From assembly GCA_927798255.1 (NCBI GenBank), contig CAKMMH010000039.1, forward strand, positions 1-11,680: a DNA stretch of 11,680 bases, read 5' to 3'. Shown in pieces: positions 1 to 7,618 of the stretch. The notes beneath the pieces were generated by a model. The model was not told the origin of the DNA, searched no databases, and saw nothing but the letters and a program-made list of their open reading frames with translations. Both the position numbers and the translations under genes were made by a program. Origin of the DNA: an uncultured bacterium. Lineage in GTDB: Bacteria; Bdellovibrionota_C; UBA2361; CAKMMH01. Positions within the stretch are counted from its first letter, which is position 1; every line of letters begins with the position of its first letter.

Positions 1-1395
1 TTTTTCCTTATCGCAAAAGGGTATCATAAATCAATTCTTGTATTGTTTTTAGTTGGCTCACTTCTTCATCCACCTGCAACATTTATGATAGCAGTTGCTT
101 ATGGCATGTATTTAGTTATAAAGAGCATTTTTGATAAAAATAAATTATTCTATCAAAAAGTTTTACTAACGCTAATTTTGCTTTCACCTGCTTATATCTT
201 AGTAACTTATAATGTTGTTAAAAAACCTGATTACGTAGGTGATATGGTTACTTTAGAACAAGCAGCTAAAATGCCAGCTTTTGATAGGCAAGGAGGACGT
301 TTCCCATTTGTACCACTTCTTCCTTTAAAAACAGAACTTAAAACTTTTGCACTTCAAGCTTTTTATGGAAGATTTCATAAACCACCTAAGTTTTTAAGAG
401 GAAATGTTATTCCTACAATTTTCATCTTAGCAGGATTTATTGCATTAATTGGAATCTTAAAAAGAAAAAAGTTTTTACCACTTGAAATTGGTACATACTT
501 TGTTTCTATTTGGATAGTTTATCTTCTTTCTCGTGCATTTGCATTCAGGCTTTATGTGCCAGATAGACATCTACAATTTCCTATGGCGTTTTTCTTTATT
601 TTGTTTTTTATGGTTAGTATATGGCGAACATTTGATGATGGAAGCGAAGATAAGGAAAAAAAGTCACATCCTTGGATTCAAAAGGCAACGCTAAAGGATT
701 CTTACGGTCCTCTCATTATGTTCATTCTTTTAGGAACATTTGTTTATTTAGCTTCAGGAAATGGACTTTCAGGGAATGCAAATTTTAATTGGAGTCTATA
801 TAAAAAAGGTCATGCTTATGAATGGTTAAAAAATAACACTAAAGAAGATTCTCTTATAGCAGGACACCCGACATCTGTTGACCCAGTACCTCTTTTTGCA
901 ATAAGAAAAGTCTTTATTAGTACAGAAATGGCTCATCCTTTTTATCCAAAATTTTATAAAGAAGTAGAAAAAAGATTAAAGGTAGTTTTAGATGCAACAT
1001 ACGCAAAAACATTAAAAGATTTAGTTGATATCTTAGAACCATATAATATTGACTATTTCTTATTTGAAAGAAATCTTTTTTATACAAATCGTTTAGGTTA
1101 TGGAGATCCTAGTAAAGATGGATATAATAATCCAAATAGAAATGATAATGTTGGGGCAGGTTATCCTAAACCTTTTAAAGATTATGTAAAAAAGATTTCT
1201 AATAGACCATGGAATGAATTTGCATACCGTGAGCTTCCTTTAGAAGTTGACATGGAAAAATATCCTTTTATGCCATATAAAGATAAGTATATGGTGGTAG
1301 TTGATATAAAGGCTTTAAAAAATTATCTTGAAGCTAATAAAGAAGCTAAAAAAAATGATAATGATGTTAAGGATAAAAAAGATATTAAAAAATAA
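1..1395 (+). CDS. Polytopic GT-C-like membrane protein, 5' partial
   Basis: The reading frame is open from the first base of the window, so this is the C-terminal 464 residues of a longer protein; the in-frame TTG at 43 is not a credible start. About six hydrophobic segments follow in order, including residues near 13-35, 46-62 and 135-155 and a last one just before a Gly/Asn-rich turn near residue 255. After that comes a soluble domain of about 190 residues that begins with a W-L-K-N-N-T motif followed by AGHP and a conserved-looking stretch around STEMAHPFY. This layout, a multi-span membrane part plus a C-terminal extracytoplasmic domain, is usual for GT-C glycosyltransferases and related polymer enzymes. 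The catalytic loop would lie upstream of the window, so the substrate and even the enzyme class are inferred. The last 20 residues are rich in Lys and Asp and look disordered. The next gene starts 19 bp downstream on the same strand, so the two probably form an operon. Confidence 0.8.
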   Translation, partial: FFLIAKGYHKSILVLFLVGSLLHPPATFMIAVAYGMYLVIKSIFDKNKLFYQKVLLTLILLSPAYILVTYNVVKKPDYVGDMVTLEQAAKMPAFDRQGGRFPFVPLLPLKTELKTFALQAFYGRFHKPPKFLRGNVIPTIFILAGFIALIGILKRKKFLPLEIGTYFVSIWIVYLLSRAFAFRLYVPDRHLQFPMAFFFILFFMVSIWRTFDDGSEDKEKKSHPWIQKATLKDSYGPLIMFILLGTFVYLASGNGLSGNANFNWSLYKKGHAYEWLKNNTKEDSLIAGHPTSVDPVPLFAIRKVFISTEMAHPFYPKFYKEVEKRLKVVLDATYAKTLKDLVDILEPYNIDYFLFERNLFYTNRLGYGDPSKDGYNNPNRNDNVGAGYPKPFKDYVKKISNRPWNEFAYRELPLEVDMEKYPFMPYKDKYMVVVDIKALKNYLEANKEAKKNDNDVKDKKDIKK

Positions 1396-1414
1396 TTAAT
1401 ATTTAGGAAATACT

Positions 1415-3784
1415 ATGGTGAATATTGATAGAGAGTTAGGATTTAAAAATTTACTTATAATACTTATCGTATCTTTTATTGTATCTGTTTATGGATTGTC
1501 TTTTTCTTACCATGATTTCATAACTAAAAAATCATCACAAGGAGAATTTCAAGATATAAGCGGGGATGGTTGGATTACAGAAAAGTCAAAAATAGAGTTT
1601 AGAAATTTATCACCTAAATTTAATAAACTAGAATTGACTTTCAATCCTTGGAGACCTGACGGCACAAGAGCTGGAATCGTGGTGAAAGTTTGCGATAATG
1701 AAGTAGGACGTTTTGCGGTAGAAGATAATTTTCCTAAAACTGTATCACTTAATGGAACATGTGAACCAAGAGTAGTTTCTTTTTCTTTGTTAAATCCTGT
1801 TAGAGCAGGAGAGAATGATAGTAGAGAGATAGGCGCTCAACTTGAGAGCGTTAGAGTAACATCAAAAATAAAGGCAGTAATTGTTGATTATAAATATGTA
1901 TTAATTTCTACAATTATGATTTTTGCTTTAACGGTAGTTTGTTATTTTGCATTATTTTATAACTTCTCGTTTTTTACATCTTTAATTGTTCCACTTCTAA
2001 CATTATTTTTATTCTATAAAACTCAAAATTTTGACTTAAGAAAAATGTACTCACTTATAACATTTTTATTCTGGTTTATAAGTGGAATAGCAATTTTTAA
2101 TAGATTTTTTAGAAATAAGAATAGTAATTTTATAGGTGATAGTGATAATAAAAATTTATTTTTTGTTATTGCAATTTCTTTAGTTGTAATCGCAGGTGCA
2201 GCTATTAGAATATATAATATTGATTTTGGATTACCACTTAATTTTCATCCTGATGAAGTTCCTAAGGTTAATGCAATTGAAAGAATGCACGCAAAGTTTG
2301 TTCAAGGACTTCCTAATCCATTTGACCCAGAGTATTTTCTGCACCCATCTCTTCTCTTATATTCTACATATCTAATGGGGACAATTTTAAAGTTTTTAAA
2401 TTTTGCTGGCGATTTTAGAGAGCTAACATGTCTAGGTGGAAGACTTGTTAGTTTCTTTGCAGGAGTGCTTTCAATTTATTTAGTATATTATATTGGAAAG
2501 AAACTTTTTACAAAGATGACAGGCTTAATGGCTGCAATGTTCCTTGCCTTTTCGCCACTTCATATAACTTGTAGTAGATATTTAAAGGAAGATTCACTTC
2601 TTGTGTGCTTTTTCCTTTTAACAGTTGTGTTTATTATAAAATCTGTAAAAGAAAATAAAATTAGATATTATTTTGTTGCAGCTATTATGGCGGGAATGTC
2701 TTGTGCTACAAAATACACAGGGCTTCTAAGTATAGGTCTTTTATTTTCAGCTCCATTTTTTGCAAATAAAGAATTCTCTTTAATTCCAAATGGAAGATAT
2801 TTTAGATATTTTTTCCTTGTAATTTTGCTTGTACCTATTACTTTTATAACTTTTACGCCATACTCGGTGCTTAATTTTGATAAATTCTCAGAAGATTTCG
2901 AGTCAGAACGAGTACATGCTCAAAAGGGGCACACAGTAGTAATAACTGCAAATAGCGAGTATTGGATGTATCATTTTAGAGAGAGTATAACTCCAAATTT
3001 TTCTTATCCTTTAGCTTGTCTTACTATTTTAGGACTTGGATTTTTACTTAGACGAAGAAGAATGGAAGATTTATATTTAGTAGGATTATTTTTCTTTTTC
3101 TATATTCCTATTGAATACGTAAAATCAAAACCAGCACCGCAGCCAGAACGGTATATTTTGCCTTGTATTCCTTTTTTAACAGTTGCAGGGGCGGAATTTA
3201 TTAGAGTAATTAGCAGAACTAAGGGAGCGTTTGTTGCATATCTTCTATTTTTTGCTACATTGTTTTTCCCGTTTAATAGAAGTATAAATTTAGCAAGTGA
3301 GCTTAAGCCTGATACACGTGAACTTATGGCAGATTGGATAAATAAAAATATTCCAAAGGGTTCTACAATTTGTATAGATTGGAAACGATATGGGCCTTAT
3401 TTAAATGAAAATGATTATAATATTAAGTATATTTTAAGGGCTAAAATTATACCAAAACTATATGTTCCTGCGCTTAAAAATTCAGAATATGATTACTTAG
3501 TGCTTTCTAGCTTATTTTATGATAGATATTTTTCTCAGCCTGCAGATAAAGCATTAAGACAGCGTTTTCGCGATGTTTTTAGAGATATTCCTATTTTAAA
3601 AGAAATTTCTGCGAAATCTGGAACAAATGCGTTTCATAATCCAACGCTTACTATATTTTCTTTAAAAGAAGATGATATAAAAGCACATGAAGAAAAATTA
3701 AAACTTAAAAGAGAAGGAAAGATTAGTGAAACTAATAATGATAAACTTTCTAACTTTTTTACAAAAACTTGGAGAGGGTGGTAG
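1415..3784 (+). CDS. ArnT/PMT-like GT-C glycosyltransferase
   Basis: A 789-residue polytopic membrane protein. TM1 (about 12-30) is followed by an extracytoplasmic, beta-rich domain (about 40-155) and then many further membrane spans to about residue 620. An HPDE motif at 278-281, in the first large loop after a span, matches the catalytic acidic position of GT-C enzymes that use polyprenyl-phosphate sugars (PMT_2/ArnT group). SRYLKEDSLL at 387-396 and RYILP at 579-583 are also typical of this group. The C-terminal part from about 630 is soluble. Inferred role: transfer of a sugar from a lipid carrier to a surface glycan, lipid or protein on the outer face of the inner membrane; the acceptor is unknown. 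The ATG at 1415 is preceded by AGGA at 1405-1408, which supports this start over the GTG at 1418. It follows another membrane protein by 19 bp, so co-transcription is likely. Confidence 0.88.
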   Translation: MVNIDRELGFKNLLIILIVSFIVSVYGLSFSYHDFITKKSSQGEFQDISGDGWITEKSKIEFRNLSPKFNKLELTFNPWRPDGTRAGIVVKVCDNEVGRFAVEDNFPKTVSLNGTCEPRVVSFSLLNPVRAGENDSREIGAQLESVRVTSKIKAVIVDYKYVLISTIMIFALTVVCYFALFYNFSFFTSLIVPLLTLFLFYKTQNFDLRKMYSLITFLFWFISGIAIFNRFFRNKNSNFIGDSDNKNLFFVIAISLVVIAGAAIRIYNIDFGLPLNFHPDEVPKVNAIERMHAKFVQGLPNPFDPEYFLHPSLLLYSTYLMGTILKFLNFAGDFRELTCLGGRLVSFFAGVLSIYLVYYIGKKLFTKMTGLMAAMFLAFSPLHITCSRYLKEDSLLVCFFLLTVVFIIKSVKENKIRYYFVAAIMAGMSCATKYTGLLSIGLLFSAPFFANKEFSLIPNGRYFRYFFLVILLVPITFITFTPYSVLNFDKFSEDFESERVHAQKGHTVVITANSEYWMYHFRESITPNFSYPLACLTILGLGFLLRRRRMEDLYLVGLFFFFYIPIEYVKSKPAPQPERYILPCIPFLTVAGAEFIRVISRTKGAFVAYLLFFATLFFPFNRSINLASELKPDTRELMADWINKNIPKGSTICIDWKRYGPYLNENDYNIKYILRAKIIPKLYVPALKNSEYDYLVLSSLFYDRYFSQPADKALRQRFRDVFRDIPILKEISAKSGTNAFHNPTLTIFSLKEDDIKAHEEKLKLKREGKISETNNDKLSNFFTKTWRGW

Positions 3785-3802
3785 ATAAATTAATATCACA
3801 AA

Positions 3803-3831
3803 TTACTCCCAAAATTTTTATATGTTATATT
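3803..3831 (+). promoter_or_regulatory. Candidate extended -10 promoter for hslU
   Basis: TGT followed by TATATT at 3826-3831 gives an extended -10 (TGn plus five of six consensus bases). The hexamer 17 bp upstream, TTACTC at 3803-3808, is a poor -35, as is common for extended -10 promoters. Transcription would start near 3838, leaving a short leader that contains AGAAGG at 3847-3852. This would let hslU be expressed separately from the glycosyltransferase operon. The background is very A+T-rich, so a chance match is possible. Confidence 0.4.
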
Positions 3832-3857
3832 TTTTATTGTTTGATTAGAAGGTAGTT

Positions 3858-5222
3858 ATGACAAGTCGAGAACTTACACCAAAAGAAATAGTTAAAGAAT
3901 TAGATAAATATATTGTTGCTCAAACTGAAGCTAAAAAAGCTGTAGCAGTAGCGCTAAGAAACAGATGGCGAAGAATGCAACTTGATGATGAGCTAAAAGA
4001 AGAAATTACACCTAAAAATATTCTTATGATTGGTGCAACGGGGGTTGGTAAAACAGAAATTTCGCGTCGTCTTGCAAAATTTGTAAACGCTCCTTTTATA
4101 AAAGTTGAAGCATCAAAATTTACAGAGGTTGGATATGTAGGGCGAGATGTCGAATCAATAATTCGTGAGCTCATGGACTCAGCTTATCATCTTGTAAAAA
4201 ATGAAGAAAAAGAAAAGGTAAAAGAAAAAGCACTTATTATTGTAAATGAAAAAATTTTAGATTGCTTAATGGACGATTATAAAAAATCTTTAAAAGTAGA
4301 TAGTAATGACGGAAAACTTGCAAAAGAAAATATAGAAAAATTTAATAAAAAAAGAGAAGCTTTGAGAAAAAAATTAGAGGCTGGAAAACTAGAAAATGAG
4401 CAAATAGAATTTAGAGTTACAAAGCAAGTTCATACCCAGATGCAAATAATGGGACCTATGGGAATGGGAGAAATTGAGGGACAAATAAAAGATATTTTTT
4501 CTAATATGATTCCAAAGCAAAAAGAAAAGAAAATAATGCAAGTAAAAGATGCAAGAAAAATAATGCTTTCTGAAACATCAGAAGATATGCTAAATGAAGA
4601 AAAAATTGTAAATGAAGCATTAAGGCGCGCGGAGCAATCAGGAATTGTATTTATTGATGAAATAGATAAGATTGCCTCAGTTGATAAAATAAAGGGAGGA
4701 GATGTTGCAAGAGAGGGCGTACAAAGAGATTTGCTTCCACTTGTTGAGGGGTGTTCTGTTGGTACAAAATATGGAAATGTAAAAACTGATCATATTTTAT
4801 TTATCGCTTCTGGTGCATTTCACACATCAAAGCCATCTGACCTTATGCCAGAATTTCAGGGGCGTTTCCCAATAAGAGTTGAGTTAGAGGATTTAACAGC
4901 AGAGCATCTAGAGAAGATTTTAAAAGAGCCAAAACATGCACTCACAAAGCAATATGAGGCACTTTTAGGAGTTGAGGGAGTTAAGCTTCAATTTAAAAAT
5001 GATGGAATAAAAGAACTTGCAAAATACACAGCACTTGTTAATCAAAAAACAGAAAACATCGGGGCAAGGCGTTTACACACACTACTTGAAAAAATACTAG
5101 AAGATGTGTCATTTAATGCAAGTGAGATGAAGAATAAAAAAGTAGTTGTTGACGCTAAGTTTGTTAAGAAAGAGTTAAAAGATATTGTTGATGATGAGGA
5201 TTTAAGTAAGTATATATTATAA
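3858..5222 (+). CDS. hslU: ATP-dependent protease ATPase subunit HslU (ClpY)
   Basis: A full-length AAA+ unfoldase of 454 residues (family about 440-460). It forms a hexameric ring that unfolds substrates and feeds them to the HslV peptidase in the cytoplasm. Visible in order: Walker A GATGVGKT at 59-66 (Ala replaces the more usual Pro), pore motif GYVG at 92-95, an intermediate domain of about 110-245 rich in Lys/Glu, Walker B IVFIDEID at 263-270, sensor 1 region around 315-322, the GRFP arginine-finger region at 335-338, sensor 2 GARRL at 402-406, and the C-terminal EDLSKYIL tail that docks into HslV. All key residues look intact, and the conserved tail implies that an HslV partner exists. 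The ATG at 3858 has AGAAGG five bases upstream. No hslV lies next to it, unlike the usual hslVU operon; the neighbours are envelope genes. The next gene starts 166 bp downstream behind its own promoter. Confidence 0.97.
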   Translation: MTSRELTPKEIVKELDKYIVAQTEAKKAVAVALRNRWRRMQLDDELKEEITPKNILMIGATGVGKTEISRRLAKFVNAPFIKVEASKFTEVGYVGRDVESIIRELMDSAYHLVKNEEKEKVKEKALIIVNEKILDCLMDDYKKSLKVDSNDGKLAKENIEKFNKKREALRKKLEAGKLENEQIEFRVTKQVHTQMQIMGPMGMGEIEGQIKDIFSNMIPKQKEKKIMQVKDARKIMLSETSEDMLNEEKIVNEALRRAEQSGIVFIDEIDKIASVDKIKGGDVAREGVQRDLLPLVEGCSVGTKYGNVKTDHILFIASGAFHTSKPSDLMPEFQGRFPIRVELEDLTAEHLEKILKEPKHALTKQYEALLGVEGVKLQFKNDGIKELAKYTALVNQKTENIGARRLHTLLEKILEDVSFNASEMKNKKVVVDAKFVKKELKDIVDDEDLSKYIL

Positions 5223-5228
5223 TAAGTT

Positions 5229-5273
5229 AATAACAGTTTTTGCGTACTACTTTGCGATATGGTTATTTTTTTT
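5229..5273 (+). terminator. Possible weak terminator after hslU
   Basis: AATAAC at 5229-5234 is the reverse complement of GTTATT at 5262-5267, and the latter runs into a further six T residues (5268-5273). The stem is only six bp, has a single G-C pair and closes a 27-nt loop, so a classical Rho-independent terminator is doubtful. The position just past the hslU stop and before the next promoter fits. Confidence 0.25.
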
Positions 5274-5286
5274 GATATTTTACAAA

Positions 5287-5315
5287 GTGACAATATCGTT
5301 ATTTTAAGTTAAAAT
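5287..5315 (+). promoter_or_regulatory. Sigma70-like promoter of the NPCBM membrane protein gene
   Basis: GTGACA at 5287-5292 (five of six to TTGACA) and TAAAAT at 5310-5315 (five of six to TATAAT) are separated by exactly 17 bp. Transcription would begin near 5322, giving a leader of about 67 nt ending in the ribosome binding site AAGGA at 5374-5378. This is the best-formed promoter in the window. Confidence 0.55.
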
Positions 5316-5388
5316 CTAGCAATAAGTGTAAAAAATTTATTAAAGTATTTAATTAAATATAGTTAAAATTACTAAGGAAGAGAGAAAA

Positions 5389-6339
5389 ATGTATAAATTT
5401 TTAAATGAAAAATTTTGTAACGTTGAAGAAAATATTTTATCTTCAATTTGGCTTGGTGAGAATTTTCCTAATGATCCTAAACAAGAAATTATAGTCCTTA
5501 TAAAAGCTTTTCAAAATTTTGCTTTTCTTGTACAAAATTATGAAAATAAAGATTCTTTAAATAAAGATTCATTTGATATCGAAGGTATAAAAGACGCTGT
5601 TGATACAATATTTAAAAATGCGCTAAAATATAAAGAATATAAATATTGGTGTGATAATTATCAAAAGTTTTTTAATTTAAAAGATGAATTTTTTAACAAT
5701 AAAGAGCTTCCAAGTGATACAGAAGAATTCGTTAGAAAATTTCAAATTATTCTTACTAATAGCTTAAATTATTTAATTAAGAATATTAAACATACTTATC
5801 ACTATGATTTCTGGTCTTTATTTAAAAGAAATTTTAAGTACATATTATTATTTTTCTTAATTATTTTTGGTTTTTGGTATCATTCAAAATCAGTTAAATA
5901 TCAAACTTATAATTTTTTAAATTGGAAAGAATTCGATGCTGATTGGCAACATACATTGATTTCACAAGATTGGGGAAATTTACATGTTGGTTATTCAGTA
6001 GATGATAATATTTGTTCTATTGATGGTAAAAAATATCTTAATTGTTATGGAACACATGCAAAATCAAAAATTAAATTAACTTTCAAACCTATTTATAAAC
6101 AGTTTGAAGGTATTTGCGGAAAAGATGATGAGTGTGGTTATGGTTCGGTAAAATGTAAAGTTTTAGATAAAAATGAACAAGTATTATTCCAATCTGGTAT
6201 TTTAGATTCTAAACATAAATCTGCAAAGTTTAGTGTAAATATTGAAGGAAGTGATACGCTGTATCTTGTTTATGAAGATGGCGGAAATGGAATTTCATGC
6301 GCACACGCAGATTGGTTAGATTTAAAAATTTTAAAATAG
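5389..6339 (+). CDS. Bitopic membrane protein with C-terminal NPCBM-like domain
   Basis: 316 residues. Residues 1-145 are hydrophilic and probably mostly helical, and I do not recognise them. A single membrane span lies at about 149-165, with basic residues before it (K146, R147, K150), so the N-terminus should be cytoplasmic and the C-terminus outside. Residues about 190-316 match the NPCBM pattern (the putative carbohydrate-binding module first seen in glycosyl hydrolase family 98): G-T-H-A-K-S at 221-226, G-x-C at 241-243, GSVKCKV at 252-258 and the closing HADW at 306-309. NPCBM domains are beta-sandwiches usually attached to secreted sugar-active enzymes; here there is no enzyme domain. 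Inferred role: an inner-membrane protein that senses or binds a glycan in the periplasm or cell wall. The ATG has AAGGA ten bases upstream and a good promoter. The stop codon lies 4 bp from the stop of the convergent metallopeptidase gene. Confidence 0.85.
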   Translation: MYKFLNEKFCNVEENILSSIWLGENFPNDPKQEIIVLIKAFQNFAFLVQNYENKDSLNKDSFDIEGIKDAVDTIFKNALKYKEYKYWCDNYQKFFNLKDEFFNNKELPSDTEEFVRKFQIILTNSLNYLIKNIKHTYHYDFWSLFKRNFKYILLFFLIIFGFWYHSKSVKYQTYNFLNWKEFDADWQHTLISQDWGNLHVGYSVDDNICSIDGKKYLNCYGTHAKSKIKLTFKPIYKQFEGICGKDDECGYGSVKCKVLDKNEQVLFQSGILDSKHKSAKFSVNIEGSDTLYLVYEDGGNGISCAHADWLDLKILK

Positions 6340-6343
6340 ATTT

Positions 6344-7255
6344 TTAATTAAAAACTTTAAATTCTAATCTTGCTTGTACATGGTTAAAATCTTCATGTGT
6401 GGAGAAATTTATAAGATCATCGAATGATTTTCTATCTTTAGAATTTTTCCACTTATACAAGATATTTGATATTTGGTAATCAAAATTTTCAACACTTAAA
6501 TTAAAGGCATTTTTAAAACTTTCATTGAATGAAACGCCATTATTTAATAAAGAAAATAATTTTTTGAAGTTTTTAATATCAGTATTTTTTATTAAATATT
6601 TGATTCCAAATAACGATTCTGCATAAGCCACAGGAACTAGATATGTTGGCATAGTAGTATAACTATTTTCTAAGTTACTAAAACTTAATGCGTAATGCAC
6701 TTCTAAAAATTTTTCTAACTCATTCCATAGCTTTGGATTAGTTGAACCTTCTGCCCATTGAGCAATACCTTCATCAAACCAGCTTGCGCATTTTCCATTT
6801 GATAAATTATAAATAAATGCATGCATATATTCATGTCTTAGTGATTTTAAGAATTCTATATCAAATTTTTGATTTTCATCATCAATAGGAAATATTATAT
6901 GTTTTTTAAAATATATTGCATTTGTCCATCTTGGAACATTTGTAATATTAAAAAAATCTTCTTGATTCATTAATTTAATAGTTAATTTAAAATCTTTTGG
7001 ACTTCCTAATAAATTTTCATATACATAATGAGTGCCTTTAATTTGTTTTGCTATTACATTTGCAAGTTGTTTATATTTCTTAGAGTAAATAAAATTTATA
7101 TTTACATCATTATTTATTTGTAATAAAAATTCTTCTTCATTATTTAAGTATAAATCTTGAATATTAAAAGAATTTGCAAAACTTGAAGTTACGAAAAGTA
7201 AACTTAGTATAAATAAAATATACGTAAATTTAAAAATTTTTTTCACTTTAGCCAC
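6344..7255 (-). CDS. Exported gluzincin-type metallopeptidase (peptidase MA-like)
   Basis: 303 residues with a Sec signal peptide: basic start, hydrophobic core about 11-23, and likely cleavage after SSFA at 27. The zinc site is complete: HEYMH at 141-145 gives two His ligands and the catalytic Glu, and WFDEGIAQW at 159-167 supplies the third ligand, E162. The spacing and the D-E-G-x-A signature are those of the peptidase_MA-like group. The region before the zinc site is beta-rich, and a helical part follows it. Inferred role: a periplasmic or secreted peptidase; substrate unknown. The start is uncertain. GTG at 7255 is the furthest possible because an in-frame TAG lies at 7259-7261; GTG at 7246 would give the more usual V-K-K-I-F start. 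Neither has a clear Shine-Dalgarno sequence. It is divergent from the subtilisin-like protease gene across 363 bp and convergent with the NPCBM gene. Confidence 0.88.
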   Translation of the reverse strand: MAKVKKIFKFTYILFILSLLFVTSSFANSFNIQDLYLNNEEEFLLQINNDVNINFIYSKKYKQLANVIAKQIKGTHYVYENLLGSPKDFKLTIKLMNQEDFFNITNVPRWTNAIYFKKHIIFPIDDENQKFDIEFLKSLRHEYMHAFIYNLSNGKCASWFDEGIAQWAEGSTNPKLWNELEKFLEVHYALSFSNLENSYTTMPTYLVPVAYAESLFGIKYLIKNTDIKNFKKLFSLLNNGVSFNESFKNAFNLSVENFDYQISNILYKWKNSKDRKSFDDLINFSTHEDFNHVQARLEFKVFN

Positions 7256-7414
7256 ACACTACATAAAAAATTAAGATTTTTCTCAAGTTTATTCTCGGAA
7301 ATGTTAAAAGTTTTCTTTACCAAAAATTTATACACATTTCTTAAAATCTGTAATTTTTACTTCAATTTATTAAGAAATTTTATAGAGCTACTAAAATAAT
7401 AAAATTGTTTTAAA

Positions 7415-7445
7415 AATTTCTGTAATGAAATTAATAGGTTATAAT
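7415..7445 (+). promoter_or_regulatory. Subtilase promoter: consensus -10 with overlapping dyad
   Basis: TATAAT at 7440-7445 is a perfect -10 box. The -35 position has no good hexamer (TTTCTG at 17 bp spacing). Instead that place is taken by an inverted repeat, AATTTC-6-GAAATT (7415-7420 and 7427-7432). A perfect -10, an absent -35 and a dyad at about -20 to -37 suggest a promoter that depends on, or is blocked by, a DNA-binding protein. This is inferred from position only. Confidence 0.4.
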
Positions 7446-7451
7446 TTTTCG

Positions 7452-7618
7452 ATATTTTTTTCATAAATTTTTAGCTCCAGATACTAAGTTATCCTTTTAG
7501 TTAGCCGACAGTTCACTTGCGGGAATTGAGTGTGCAGTATATTTGCTTAACAAAAGAGGTTTTGATTGTTTTTTTAAGACATTTCTAAAAAACTTCTTAA
7601 AAAAAATAAGAGGGGTGT
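7452..7618 (+). promoter_or_regulatory. Long structured leader of the subtilase mRNA
   Basis: If transcription starts about 7 nt after TATAAT, the leader is about 167 nt. The block 7473-7537 is clearly richer in G and C than its flanks. It can form ACTAA/TTAGT (7483-7487 with 7497-7501) and CACTT/GAGTG (7514-7518 with 7528-7532, one G-U pair), or alternatively ACTTGC with GCAGT (7515-7520 with 7534-7538, one bulge). A perfect 10-bp repeat, TTTTTTTAAG/CTTAAAAAAA (7569-7578 and 7596-7605), ends just before the ribosome binding site AAGAGGGG (7608-7615). I do not recognise a named riboswitch class. Confidence 0.35.

Larger units (their letters stand above)
7256..7618. promoter_or_regulatory. Divergent intergenic region between two protease genes
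   Basis: 363 bp without a convincing gene. The left part (7256-7414) is plain A+T-rich DNA in which I find no well-formed promoter for the minus-strand metallopeptidase; TTGAGA at 7285-7280 on the minus strand is the best -35-like hexamer. The middle holds a dyad (7415-7432) and a TATAAT box (7440-7445). The right part (from about 7452) looks like the untranslated leader of the subtilase, with a more G+C-rich block at 7473-7537 and an A/T inverted repeat at 7569-7605. The only open frame of note, on the minus strand across 7497-7694, overlaps the subtilase signal peptide and looks spurious. Confidence 0.6.

Noticed and set aside
43..45. TTG as the start codon of the first gene
   Set aside because: The frame stays open to base 1 and begins inside a hydrophobic segment, so the true start is upstream of the window.
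3920..4174. Minus-strand open frame of 84 codons
   Set aside because: It lies wholly inside hslU, antisense to its most conserved part, and its Ser/Thr-rich product has no recognisable feature.
5255..5305. Inverted CGATAT/ATATCG and near-direct repeat GATATGGTTATTTT versus AATATCGTTATTTT after hslU
   Set aside because: The inverted arms are 32 bp apart and the direct copies are imperfect; nothing ties them to a function beyond the promoter and terminator calls made there.
6341..6354. 14-bp palindrome TTTTTAATTAAAAA at the convergent NPCBM/metallopeptidase junction
   Set aside because: It is only A and T, so the hairpin would be very weak, and such palindromes are expected by chance at this base composition.
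7526..7588. Possible leader peptide of about 20 codons (TTG or GTG start) before the subtilase
   Set aside because: The start codon is weak, no properly spaced ribosome binding site is present, and the composition gives no sign of an attenuator peptide.
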